Source: Methanolacinia sp964465295
GTDB taxonomy: Archaea; Halobacteriota; Methanomicrobia; Methanomicrobiales; Methanomicrobiaceae
Assembly (NCBI GenBank): GCA_964465295.1
Contig: CAYXKC010000009.1
Location: forward strand, 1-36,633
DNA length: 36,633 nt
Direction: 5' to 3'
Below the pieces are notes generated by a model. The model saw only the letters and a program-made list of their open reading frames with translations. It had not been told where the DNA came from and searched no databases. A program made the position numbers and the translations under genes. Below, one piece after another: positions 17,539-25,045 of the stretch. Position 1 is the first letter of the stretch, and each line of letters starts with the position of its first letter.

Positions 17539-18126
17539 TCAGTATAACGGATTTACACCCAGTATTCTTGCCGGTGCAGACCTGACGATCGAGTATGCTG
17601 TTCCAACGGCAGGGCGAACCTGTATCTGGAATTCCTGGTTTGCAAGAATCGGGTCAAGAGGCTTTACAAGTATTGTAAACTGTTCCTGATCCTCAAGAAG
17701 CAGATCTCCACTTGCATTGTTTGCCATCCTGTAGACGCCCCACTGTCCTGCGTTAATTGAGGACTGTGCAACTGTATCGCCTGCAACCCTGTCCAGTCTC
17801 GAGACATTTGTCTTGTCACTGTATGTGATTGTTGTCTGCGAGAAATCGACAGACGATCCGCCTGCTGTAAGACCGACAGTGAACCTGATCGTATCAATTA
17901 CAGTAGGTGCCGCTGATGTCGTGTTAAGTCCGTAAACATCTCCAAGTATCTCGACACTTGAACTTGCCTGGTCAACACTCGTATAGACAACTTCCTGTGC
18001 CTTCTGTGTTGTGAAGAAACCGGCTCCAAGTACGACGTACGAGAATACAGCCGCAACGACTACGAATGCGATAAGCACGATCGCAGCCTCAAGACCGGTA
18101 AATCCTTCCTCTCTGTTCAACTTCAT
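17539..18126 (-). CDS. arlB: Archaellin (first copy, promoter-proximal)
   Basis: A 195-residue archaellin, prepeptide MKLNREEG followed by FTGLEAAIVLIAFVVVAAVF. The usual hydrophobic N-terminal helix forms the filament core; the outer domain has NTT, NVS and NAS sequons. A strong ribosome site AAAGGAGGAAAATAGT precedes the ATG, the best in the island, as expected for the major structural subunit. It follows a 284-base leader and promoter region. Confidence 0.96.
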   Translation of the reverse strand: MKLNREEGFTGLEAAIVLIAFVVVAAVFSYVVLGAGFFTTQKAQEVVYTSVDQASSSVEILGDVYGLNTTSAAPTVIDTIRFTVGLTAGGSSVDFSQTTITYSDKTNVSRLDRVAGDTVAQSSINAGQWGVYRMANNASGDLLLEDQEQFTILVKPLDPILANQEFQIQVRPAVGTAYSIVRSAPARILGVNPLY

Positions 18127-18320
18127 ACTATTTTCCTCCTTTTTTTATGAATCAATTCGTTATGTTTTCCGATATGCGATAGTATTGGATCCCTCCAATA
18201 TCAATCAATATACTTTACGAATATATCCTTTAAAAGTTTTATTAATAGAACATTTTTTTTGGGAATTATTCTGTATTATCCCGGCTGAAAATTTAACTTT
18301 TATTTCTTTTATACGGGTAA
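18127..18320 (-). promoter_or_regulatory. Archaellin promoter and leader region
   Basis: Read on the minus strand, TATAAAAG (near 18304-18311) and two closer boxes (CTTTTAAAGGATATATTC near 18217-18234, and AAAGTATATTG) are candidate TATA elements, which would give leaders of roughly 70-155 bases. Inside lies a perfect 7-bp hairpin (TATTGGA / TCCAATA, 18183-18200, loop of 4). Which box is used cannot be told from sequence. Confidence 0.5.
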
Positions 18321-18410
18321 TAAAAAAATATCTTATATTCGTGGCAAAGTCCTGTTAACTTTAAACTATGAATTCCTATCTTATTAGAGGAGTGCAAATT
18401 TATTGTTCAG

Positions 18411-18743
18411 CTAATCAATCTGGAACTCTTTTGCCTCCCTTTCTAGGAAATAACCGAGCACTGTCCTGATTACTACGACTACTGCAAGCATTATCAGGTC
18501 CTCCTGTGAAGGAGAGACTATGGTTGCAAGGATGTCTGCGGCGATAAGGAATTCAAGTCCGAATACGATCTTTCCTGTGAGCTCAAGCCTTATTTTATTA
18601 TATGTGTAATCCTTCTTTCCTGCCTCAAACAAAACAACTTTTCCTGCTGCCACAATCCCTCCGTAAATAATCAGGAGTCCCCCGACCATCTCAAAAAAGA
18701 TTACGAGGATGTGGATTATGTTCTCAAACCATTCAACCGGCAT
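18411..18743 (-). CDS. DUF1622 membrane protein
   Basis: A 110-residue membrane protein with about three helices (FENIIHILVIFFEMVGGLLI, IVFGLEFLIAADIL, LIMLAVVVVIRTVLGYFL) and a short charged loop containing LEAGKK-like residues (FEAGKKDYTYNKIRLELTGK region). This matches the DUF1622 family, whose function is unknown. It follows the split YeeE/YedE genes by 42 bases; AATATAGTG upstream could be its own weak TATA box, so membership of the sulfur operon is possible but unproven. Confidence 0.82.
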   Translation of the reverse strand: MPVEWFENIIHILVIFFEMVGGLLIIYGGIVAAGKVVLFEAGKKDYTYNKIRLELTGKIVFGLEFLIAADILATIVSPSQEDLIMLAVVVVIRTVLGYFLEREAKEFQID

Positions 18744-18785
18744 AACTTTTCCTACACTATATTCATTATTTTGCTTACCCGGATA

Positions 18786-19352
18786 TTAAAATCCCATATA
18801 CTCGAGTACCCCGAGGAGTGCTATTATCAAGATAATCGCAGGGATTACCACAAGCCAGGGGTTTAATCCCAGTTTTTCAGGTATTGTCATATGGGTAAAT
18901 TCGCCTTTTTTTAATATTTTCTCATAAAGACGTGGATAAAGATAGGCAAATATGGCTGCACCGATAAGAATGCCGATTACTCCGCCGAAAAGGGCGTCAA
19001 GTGCACCGTGGCCGACGGCACCTGCAACCGTTCCCGGGCAATAGCCGAGCACGGCAAAACCTGCACCGAATATAAGGCCGCCGATTACAGTCGAACCTAA
19101 AGAGCCCTGTTTGACATGAAGTTTGACAAGGCCCCTGCTCTTCATCAGGTATACTCCCGGCATTCCGACGATAACCGCCGTCATCATCACTTTCAGGACT
19201 GTAAAATCCGTCAGAAGAAGCTGCCCGATAATTACATCATAGTCGGTTACACCCGAGATGTAGAGGAAGAATCCAAAGAATATCCCCATTATAAAACCTA
19301 ATGCCAGCTGTAGTTTTCCGTTAGCCCTGATCTCTTCAAGCTTTTGTCCCAT
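18786..19352 (-). CDS. YeeE/YedE-family sulfur transporter, second half-protein
   Basis: A 188-residue membrane protein with about five helices. It holds the family signature GYCPGTVAGAVGHGALDALFGG with the conserved Cys, as in the thiosulfate channel TsuA. In TsuA both halves are in one chain of about 350 residues; here this protein and the preceding one make the two halves, as in the bacterial PmpA/PmpB pairs. GGGTGCTTTAAG precedes the ATG, one base after the stop of the first half. The C-terminal helix (WLVVIPAIILIIALLGVLEY) is an addition beyond the family core. Confidence 0.88.
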   Translation of the reverse strand: MGQKLEEIRANGKLQLALGFIMGIFFGFFLYISGVTDYDVIIGQLLLTDFTVLKVMMTAVIVGMPGVYLMKSRGLVKLHVKQGSLGSTVIGGLIFGAGFAVLGYCPGTVAGAVGHGALDALFGGVIGILIGAAIFAYLYPRLYEKILKKGEFTHMTIPEKLGLNPWLVVIPAIILIIALLGVLEYMGF

Positions 19353-19353
19353 C

Positions 19354-19851
19354 TTAAAGCACCCCGTAAAGAATCATCGCAACGGCAATTCCGGAGATAA
19401 AGAATGCAATAACAGCAATCCACCCGGATATTGCCAGCTGGAGCGTTCCGCTGATCCCGTGACCGCTTGTGCAGCCTCCGGCCCATCTTGCACCAAGTCC
19501 CATGAGTATACCGCCAATAACTGCGACTACCCATCTATGGGCGGGGTCGTAGCCGAATTTTTCGCCGAAAACCGAAGGGACCCATTCGGGTGAGAATCCC
19601 CCTGAAATAACTGAAGTGACAAAAGCTCCGGCGGCGATACCAAGGACAAGCATCCACTGCCAGTCGATCCCTGGTTTGATCTTTTTATAGTAATCTTTCT
19701 CCCCTGCCTTTTCACCCCTGAACAGTCTTTCAATCATCCCGCTGGTGTTTGCATAGGCAGTCGAGCACCCGAGAGGCTTGTCGGAGATCAGGAACGTAAA
19801 CCAGCTGAGAATTCCGATCCCCGCTCCTGCAAGATATGGTATCCAGTCCAT
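19354..19851 (-). CDS. YeeE/YedE-family sulfur transporter, first half-protein
   Basis: A 165-residue membrane protein of about four helices. It contains the matching signature RWAGGCTSGHGISGTLQLAI with a conserved Cys, and an early PLGCSTAYANTSG segment with another Cys. In TsuA such cysteines relay thiosulfate through the pore by transient S-S contact. Together with the next gene it should form one transporter. GAGGGCGATATA precedes the ATG, and the gene lies 10 bases after the CstB-like gene, indicating one operon. Confidence 0.88.
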   Translation of the reverse strand: MDWIPYLAGAGIGILSWFTFLISDKPLGCSTAYANTSGMIERLFRGEKAGEKDYYKKIKPGIDWQWMLVLGIAAGAFVTSVISGGFSPEWVPSVFGEKFGYDPAHRWVVAVIGGILMGLGARWAGGCTSGHGISGTLQLAISGWIAVIAFFISGIAVAMILYGVL

Positions 19852-19861
19852 TATATCGCCC

Positions 19862-21229
19862 TCACTTCAGGAAACCGGCGGCATTATAGCCGGTAATTCC
19901 GCCTGATGCATTGTAGACATTTTTAAACTTATGCTGCTTCAGGATGCTGCATGCAAGGCTTGAACGGTGGCCGGTCCTGCACATTACTATTACAGGTTTT
20001 TCTGGGTCGAGTTCTTTGTGCCTTGTCCTGAGATCCATAGCCATTATATTTATTGCCCCGGGAATATGTTTTTCTTCAAACTCCTCTTTTGATCTTACGT
20101 CCAGCAGGTAGAATCCGTCCTCTTTCAGCTTTTCACTGACCTCCTTCGGCGATAACTGATATACATGGTCGGTATCGTAACCGGCCATGACCCACGCATG
20201 CGTTCCTCCTTCGAGATAACCCGAGGCTCGATCCAGCCCGACTCTTCTAAGCATTACTACGGCGTCTTCAGCCTGTTTGGGGTTGTCTGTTACAAGCAGG
20301 ATATCCTTGTCAGGTGGAAGAATCCATCCGGCGAATGTGGAGAAGTTGCTGTTTATATCGATGTGGTAACTTCCGGGGATATGGTTACCGCCGAATGTTG
20401 CGTAATTCCTTATACCAACGACGATAGTATTCCCGTCTTCCATCTTCTTTTTAAACTCCGGGGGTTTCATCGGGACTATTTTGGGAAGCGTTCTTACCGG
20501 CACCGGTCCTTTTCTGTTTATATCGCTGCATCTCCCGAAATGATCGGGTGCAGGCGGCATATCCACTGTAAGTGATTTGATAAATTTGCCTTTGTCTTTT
20601 ATGAGGAGCTGCCTGTTATACTTCAGTTCATAGCCCATCGTCGAGAGTTTCATGGCTCCAATGGCTTTTCCGCAGAGTGATCCTGCACCGTGGGCAGGGA
20701 GAACGATGCAGTGTCCGGGGATTTTCAGGATTTTTGAGTTAATATTTTCATAAAGCATCCCTGCAAGCTCTTCAGCCCTTCCAGGGAAGAGATCGGGCCT
20801 TCCTACGTCTCCAACAAAGAGAGTGTCCCCGGTAAATGCAATTACGGGTTCTTCCCCTCTCGATTTGTCGGTGACAAGGTATACCAGACAGTCGGGGGTG
20901 TGGCCGGGTGTATCATGGACATAGAAATCCATGTCCTCGATTGAGAACGTCGATCCTTCCGCAACGGCTACGTGATCGAATTCGCAGTTCCCGTTCTTAG
21001 GGGCATATATAATTGCACCTGTTCTCTCTGCGAGATCGATATGGCCGGATACGAAATCGGCATGGAGATGGGTTTCAATTATGTGTGTGATCTCTAATCC
21101 TTCCTCTTTGGCCGCATCAATATACCTGTCGACATCACGGGCCGGGTCGATTATTGCACAGGTTTTGCTGCCTCCAAGAAGGTAGGAACTGTGCGCAATT
21201 TTTTCGATGAAGAAATGTCTCAGCAACAT
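19862..21229 (-). CDS. CstB-like metallo-beta-lactamase / double-rhodanese protein
   Basis: 455 residues. The N-terminal part (1-240) is a persulfide-dioxygenase-type metallo-beta-lactamase fold: His54, His56 and Asp58 in THLHADF, a His in TPGHTPDC and an Asp in FTGDTLFVGD, matching the mononuclear-iron ligands of ETHE1. The middle domain (about 260-350) is a rhodanese fold whose active Cys is missing (ILLVTDNP in its place). The C-terminal rhodanese has the active loop CRTGHRS with Cys417. This domain order is that of staphylococcal CstB, which oxidises persulfides with O2 and makes thiosulfate. In a methanogen, a hydrolase or transferase role is equally possible. AAGAGGAACAAAA precedes the ATG. 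Confidence 0.88.
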   Translation of the reverse strand: MLLRHFFIEKIAHSSYLLGGSKTCAIIDPARDVDRYIDAAKEEGLEITHIIETHLHADFVSGHIDLAERTGAIIYAPKNGNCEFDHVAVAEGSTFSIEDMDFYVHDTPGHTPDCLVYLVTDKSRGEEPVIAFTGDTLFVGDVGRPDLFPGRAEELAGMLYENINSKILKIPGHCIVLPAHGAGSLCGKAIGAMKLSTMGYELKYNRQLLIKDKGKFIKSLTVDMPPAPDHFGRCSDINRKGPVPVRTLPKIVPMKPPEFKKKMEDGNTIVVGIRNYATFGGNHIPGSYHIDINSNFSTFAGWILPPDKDILLVTDNPKQAEDAVVMLRRVGLDRASGYLEGGTHAWVMAGYDTDHVYQLSPKEVSEKLKEDGFYLLDVRSKEEFEEKHIPGAINIMAMDLRTRHKELDPEKPVIVMCRTGHRSSLACSILKQHKFKNVYNASGGITGYNAAGFLK

Positions 21230-21258
21230 ATTTTGTTCCTCTTTTTAATGGCATAATA

Positions 21259-23049
21259 TCATATGAAAAATATATAAACCATTCCTACAGCTGAAAAGAG
21301 GAACAGAATTGTCATTATTCCCCCGGATCTTAAATAATCCGAATTCGTGTAACCGCCGGGATTCATAAGAAATGCGTTGACCTGGTGGGTCGGGAGAATG
21401 AATGAATTCGATGCGCAGACGGCTACGAGGAGTGCAAGTCCGCGGGGGTCGATCCCCGTCGAACTTCCGATAATTATCACAAGGGGGACCAGAAGAACGG
21501 TCGCAGCCACATTTGACATGAACAGGCTGAAGAATGTAGCAAGAAGGCCTATTGCCAGGAGAATTGCCAGGGGGTGGCTCTCACCCGCGGCACCAATTAT
21601 AAATTCAGATATATAAGCTGCAGTCCCGGTCTGATCCATGGCAAGCCCAAGGGGGATGAGGCCGGCCAGAAGGAAGACCGTTTTCCAGTCTATTGAATGG
21701 TAAGCTTCGTCTATGTCCAGAATACCAAGAAGGATCATCGCGATCGCACCAGTCATTAATGATAATGAGATTGGAAGGCCTGTGAATGACAGAAGAATTC
21801 CACCTGCAAAACAGAGTACTGCAGCCATCCCTTTCTCTCTCTTCAGTCCTTTTTCCTCGAGAGGAGTTATGAGGACAAAGTCCGGGTCCTTTCCTATTGC
21901 TCTGATCTTCTCCCAGGTGCCGTAGACCACAAGAGTATCGCCGGTTTTTAGGGGTATGTCTGAAAAATCCGTTCTGTTTTCATCACTTCCGGAGAGAAGA
22001 AGGACAATCTCAAGGTTATATGTTTTCCTGAAGGAGATATCCCTGATTGTCTTCCCGGCAATTTTCGAGCGGGGTTTTATGATAATTTCTGCAAAACCTG
22101 CGTTCTCCCCACCGATCTTTTCTGTAAGCTGCTGCTGGTTTTTTGGTTTTAAAAGCCCGAATTTTTCAGCAAAGCTGTCTGCATCTTCCTGATTTCCAAG
22201 AAGCGTCAGTACCTGACCGGGGGAGAAGACTGTATATCTCCATGGTGCATAGGTGATGTCATCCTTATCGGTTATTGCGAGGAGATAGAGCGAGTATTCG
22301 GTTTTTAGCGGGGTATCTTCTCTTCTCATGCCCTCAAGCCGCGATCCTGCAGGTATCCTGTAATGGTGCATACTTTTTGGAAGATTCCAGGATTCGACGA
22401 GCTGTTCCTGCGGGCATAATGAATCCGTCTTCTGAATTCCGTCCGGTAGTACGAATCTTCCGAGCAGGAGGAAATAGAGGATACCGACGGCCAGAAGGAC
22501 AATGCCCATGGGAGTCACGGCAAAAAAACCGTAGGGTTCGAGATTTCCCTGTTCGAGAAGATCGTTTAGAAGTATCAGGGGCGATGATCCGACCATCGTG
22601 AGTGTCCCCCCGAGAATCGCGGCAAAACCCATGGGCATAATCAGGCGGGTTTTGGGGATCTTCGTCTTTTCGGATATTCTCAGGACTGCCGGGAGGAAAA
22701 GTGCCACCGATCCGATATTCTGCATGAAGGCGGAGAGGAGTCCGACGACCGTTGACAGTATCGCAGTGATCTTCTTTTCTCCCGATTCACCGAGTTCGGT
22801 GATCTTCCTTGCGATAATTATCATAATCCCTGTCCTGTCGATCCCGTAACCGAGGATCATTACAGCGATTATTGAAATTACAGCATTGCTGGCAAATCCT
22901 GAAAATGTGTCCAGAGGATTTACAAGGCCGAGAAGACCGACAGCGAGCATTATTATTATCGCGGTTACATCGATCCTGAATATGCCTGTTACAAAGAGGA
23001 TTACAGTCGCTGCAAGCACTGCAAGCACCAGGAAAATCTCGGGGGTCAT
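21259..23049 (-). CDS. SLC13/DASS-type permease with two RCK-C domains
   Basis: A 596-residue membrane protein. The N-terminal helices include MILGYGIDRTGIM and LLSAFMQNIGSVALFLPAVL; the C-terminal half has FSLFMSNVAATVLLVPLV and SNSFILPTHQVNAFLMNPGG, paired re-entrant-loop motifs of the SLC13 sodium-coupled dicarboxylate/sulfate family. Between them two cytoplasmic TrkA/RCK C-terminal domains lie at about residues 215-300 and 310-390. Bacterial relatives transport sulfate, and the neighbourhood (CstB-like protein, YeeE/YedE) favours a sulfur oxyanion, but the substrate is not shown. It is the first gene of the sulfur operon. Confidence 0.9.
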   Translation of the reverse strand: MTPEIFLVLAVLAATVILFVTGIFRIDVTAIIIMLAVGLLGLVNPLDTFSGFASNAVISIIAVMILGYGIDRTGIMIIIARKITELGESGEKKITAILSTVVGLLSAFMQNIGSVALFLPAVLRISEKTKIPKTRLIMPMGFAAILGGTLTMVGSSPLILLNDLLEQGNLEPYGFFAVTPMGIVLLAVGILYFLLLGRFVLPDGIQKTDSLCPQEQLVESWNLPKSMHHYRIPAGSRLEGMRREDTPLKTEYSLYLLAITDKDDITYAPWRYTVFSPGQVLTLLGNQEDADSFAEKFGLLKPKNQQQLTEKIGGENAGFAEIIIKPRSKIAGKTIRDISFRKTYNLEIVLLLSGSDENRTDFSDIPLKTGDTLVVYGTWEKIRAIGKDPDFVLITPLEEKGLKREKGMAAVLCFAGGILLSFTGLPISLSLMTGAIAMILLGILDIDEAYHSIDWKTVFLLAGLIPLGLAMDQTGTAAYISEFIIGAAGESHPLAILLAIGLLATFFSLFMSNVAATVLLVPLVIIIGSSTGIDPRGLALLVAVCASNSFILPTHQVNAFLMNPGGYTNSDYLRSGGIMTILFLFSAVGMVYIFFI

Positions 23050-23074
23050 GTTCTCAGCCTCAGGTAATAGTGAA

Positions 23075-23084
23075 TATCGCGATA
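23075..23084. promoter_or_regulatory. Palindrome in the sulfur-operon promoter region
   Basis: TATCGCGATA is a perfect 10-bp palindrome 26 to 35 bases before the ATG of the SLC13 permease and next to AT-rich boxes (CTTTATCG, GATATTTTAATC on the minus strand). It is a candidate operator; a 10-bp palindrome can also occur by chance. Confidence 0.3.
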
Positions 23085-23577
23085 AAGATTAAAATATCTT
23101 GGTCTGAAAAAGGGAATCGAAAAAAAGTTGTGCATAAGACAAATGTCTCAGCACTATTTGGGAAGATGACCTGCATCTTCCTGTAATCTGATCCGGGGGT
23201 GATTTCATATGATGGGGTAGGATGTCCCGGCCGGAGCATTTTAACGATTCAAAGGTGACCGGAGGTCGCATAGGAATCTATAGGGTGGGGGCCCTTTGTC
23301 GGCATAAAAAGTCCGGAGTTGTGAGAAATGTCCAGCATCTTTTCCCGACCGGGGACGATCAAAGATTATGTTTTAGAGTATATAACCGGGAGTTGTATGG
23401 GGGGTGAAAGTGAACTAAGGCAGGTAATATGATCTAAAGTCACCCCATATTAAAGCGATAATTAAAAATTTTCATATTTATTTGGTTTTTGGTTTTTAAC
23501 CGTTCAGAGAAAAACACCCGGGGATTAATTTAGTCGGGATGAATAGTCCCAACCGGTCACATACCTACTAATCCATA

Positions 23578-23588
23578 ATCTTTATTAT
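23578..23588 (+). promoter_or_regulatory. TATA box for a leaderless lipoprotein mRNA
   Basis: CTTTATTATTG is centred about 28 bases before the ATG at 23612, so transcription would begin at the start codon. No Shine-Dalgarno site is visible, which agrees. Confidence 0.4.
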
Positions 23589-23611
23589 TGCAAATGCGGA
23601 TATGCAATTAT

Positions 23612-24199
23612 ATGAAGGATTATAAAATTTTTCTCCTATCTTTTGCTGCATTTGCAGTAACTGCCATGATAATTTTTACAGGAGGATGCACTGCAACCGA
23701 CAGTACATACAACTCTGATATCTCTTTGGAAGAAGAAAATCCTGTAACCGCAACAGAATCACCGGCCTCAACTGCCGAAATGACTAATGAACCAACACCT
23801 TCAGACAAAAACTCACCTAAATACCAGGCCGGGATGATTGCGTCTGATAATAAAGGAAATTTAAGATTAATCACGGCATATGACAAAGACAGGGAGAGAT
23901 ATACGACAAGAGTTCTGCTCAAAGGCGATAAAGGGAACAAGAACGAGGCATATCTTTTGAAAGACGGTTCATTCAAGGAACTTGGGATAACATTTGACGG
24001 ATACAAGTCGTTTGATTCTAAATATCCATATGAGTTTGATGATTTAAATCTCAATCCCGATACTGAATCATATTACAATTACGAAGAAAAATCCGGAAAC
24101 AGAATTTATGTATACACATCCGGCGCAATTCCGAAGTACATCGGGTACCTTGTATCCGGCACACCGGAATCAATGGATTTTGTGAATACAAATTCTTAG
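23612..24199 (+). CDS. Putative lipoprotein of unknown function
   Basis: 195 residues from the ATG at 23612. The N-terminus has Lys2 and Lys5, a hydrophobic core (IFLLSFAAFAVTAMIIF) and a lipobox-like TGGC at about residue 26, so it is probably lipid-anchored outside the cell. A Ser/Thr/Pro/Glu-rich linker with NSD and NEPTPSD follows (about residues 27-70), then a compact beta-rich domain of about 120 residues with repeated Tyr (TESYYNYEEKSGNRIYVY). No named family is recognised. A TTG at 23588 would add eight residues but lies at the promoter. It is a single gene, with no operon partner. Confidence 0.7.
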   Translation: MKDYKIFLLSFAAFAVTAMIIFTGGCTATDSTYNSDISLEEENPVTATESPASTAEMTNEPTPSDKNSPKYQAGMIASDNKGNLRLITAYDKDRERYTTRVLLKGDKGNKNEAYLLKDGSFKELGITFDGYKSFDSKYPYEFDDLNLNPDTESYYNYEEKSGNRIYVYTSGAIPKYIGYLVSGTPESMDFVNTNS

Positions 24200-24320
24200 A
24201 TTGTTAGAAATTCAGATTCCATCCCTTTTTTGCATTCAGGCAATTATATTATCTGTTTTAGGTAATAATTGAAATTGCGGGGAAGAAGAATAGAAAAATT
24301 TTGATAATGCAAAGTGTATT

Positions 24321-24350
24321 TTTTGCCTGAACGTGGCAAAAAAAATTTTT
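24321..24350. terminator. Hairpin and T-run between the lipoprotein and tRNA-Leu
   Basis: TTTTGCC and GGCAAAA pair around TGAACGT (24321-24341) and are followed by A/T runs on both sides. It lies 65 bases after the minus-strand tRNA-Leu and 122 bases after the lipoprotein, and could stop either transcript. Confidence 0.45.
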
Positions 24351-24415
24351 ATGGGGTTTTATCCGGTTTATCTATGAGGAAGATATTAAGGAGACGGGTT
24401 ATGAATAAAACAAAT

Positions 24416-24499
24416 GCGAGGGGTGGGATTCGAACCCACGGACACCTGCGTGACTGGATCTTAAGTCCAGCGCCTTTGGCCAGGCTCGGCAACCCTCGC
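24416..24499 (-). tRNA. tRNA-Leu, anticodon UAA
   Basis: An 84-base class II tRNA. Acceptor GCGAGGG pairs with CCCTCGC; the D arm is TGCCGAGCCTGGCCAAAGGC; the anticodon stem-loop is CTGGACTTAAGATCCAG with anticodon TAA; a long variable arm (TCACGCAGGTGTC) follows; the T arm is GTGGGTTCGAATCCCAC. No CCA is encoded. A run of seven A followed by TATT (24511-24520 on the minus strand) could be its TATA element. The complement of its 5' end also recurs in the repeats nearby. Confidence 0.95.
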
Positions 24500-24531
24500 C
24501 GAAATTACAGAAATATTTTTTTACATTTTTC

Positions 24532-24579
24532 CCGGGGTCTCGAAAGGGGCAGGATGTCCCTTCGGTCAGCAACCCTCGC
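24532..24579 (+). repeat. Hairpin repeat, copy B, next to tRNA-Leu
   Basis: Starts CCGGGGTCTCGAAAGG, forms a stem (CGAAAGGG / CCCTTCG) and ends CAGCAACCCTCGC, matching the last bases of the tRNA-Leu complement at 24487-24499. It is an ungapped or nearly ungapped relative of the copy at 24904-24945. Confidence 0.6.
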
Positions 24580-24651
24580 AAAAAATGCAGAATAAAATAG
24601 TTTTTGAGAATTAATAAAGAATCGCATTTAATGAATGTGAATAAATAATAT

Positions 24652-24690
24652 CCGGGGTTTCAAAAGAGCATCAATCAGTCTTTGAGTGAA
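24652..24690 (+). repeat. Hairpin repeat, copy C (partial)
   Basis: CCGGGGTTTCAAAAGAGCA matches the first 19 bases of copy B at 16 positions. Its stem is TCAAAAGA / TCTTTGA with one bulged A, so the sequence differs but the hairpin is kept. The end with GCAACCC is absent. Confidence 0.4.
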
Positions 24691-24903
24691 TTTTCTTAAG
24701 TAATATTTGGGTCATATTCTAGATTTTGAGGGGGCGTAAGCTCCTAACGGGGCAGCCCAATGCTCAAGTATTACTTCGTGAACTTTCGCAAAAATATGAT
24801 AACCCGGCCTGCGGCAGGGAGAGAACATGGTTTTAAGATCATTAGTTTCTCCGGAGCAGCTGAGATACCTGCCCATGTCCTCCTTCTCTTAACAAATTGC
24901 ACA

Positions 24904-24945
24904 AGGGTTGCCGAGCGAAGGGTTTTAGCCCTCTCGAAATCCCTG
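24904..24945 (-). repeat. Hairpin repeat, copy A (inverted)
   Basis: On the minus strand it reads CCAGGGATTTCGAGAGGG, then CTAAAA, then CCCTTCGCTCGGCAACCC. It aligns with copy B with few gaps; stem bases agree and the loop differs. Its end CTCGGCAACCC is identical to the complement of the tRNA-Leu 5' end. Confidence 0.6.
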
Positions 24946-25045
24946 GTATCCTTTTGTCACTGGTTTGTTAATTTGAATTATTTTCACGAAGAAAACCTGT
25001 GCAGGGTTTTTTATGAACCCCCGCGTTTACTTAGAAATTTTATCT

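Larger units (their letters stand above)
23050..23611. other. Gene-free region upstream of the sulfur operon and lipoprotein
   Basis: No convincing gene on either strand: frames here are short, lack ribosome sites and have no recognisable protein features. It holds the sulfur-operon promoter area with a perfect palindrome TATCGCGATA (23075-23084) beside AT-rich boxes, an 8-bp hairpin GGAAGATG/CATCTTCC (23161-23181), a hairpin GGGATGAATAGTCCC near 23535, and the promoter of the lipoprotein. The rest is unassigned. Confidence 0.6.
24500..25045. other. Gene-free region with tRNA-Leu-associated hairpin repeats
   Basis: No supported gene. The one longer frame (plus strand, 24760-25071) runs through repeat sequence into the DUF2070 gene and has no features. 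The stretch contains three diverged copies of a hairpin repeat (listed separately) and, at 24731-24744, GGGGC-GTAA-GCTCC, a hairpin with a GNRA tetraloop, about 30 bases after a TTAAGTAATAT box. CTCCGGAG and pairable ACATGG/CCATGT segments follow. A small RNA gene at 24728-24900 is possible but not shown. Confidence 0.5.

Noticed and set aside
16137..21255. A shared 14-mer TTTTTAATGGCATA near 16137 and 21242
   Set aside because: A match of this length is expected by chance in a window of this size, and the contexts differ.
23222..23407. Short frames in the gap after the SLC13 gene
   Set aside because: About 60 codons, no ribosome site, no recognisable composition; both strands are open to a similar extent.
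24848..24880. CTGAGATACC resembling the core of a TPP riboswitch
   Set aside because: The second half of the riboswitch motif is absent and no thiamine gene follows.
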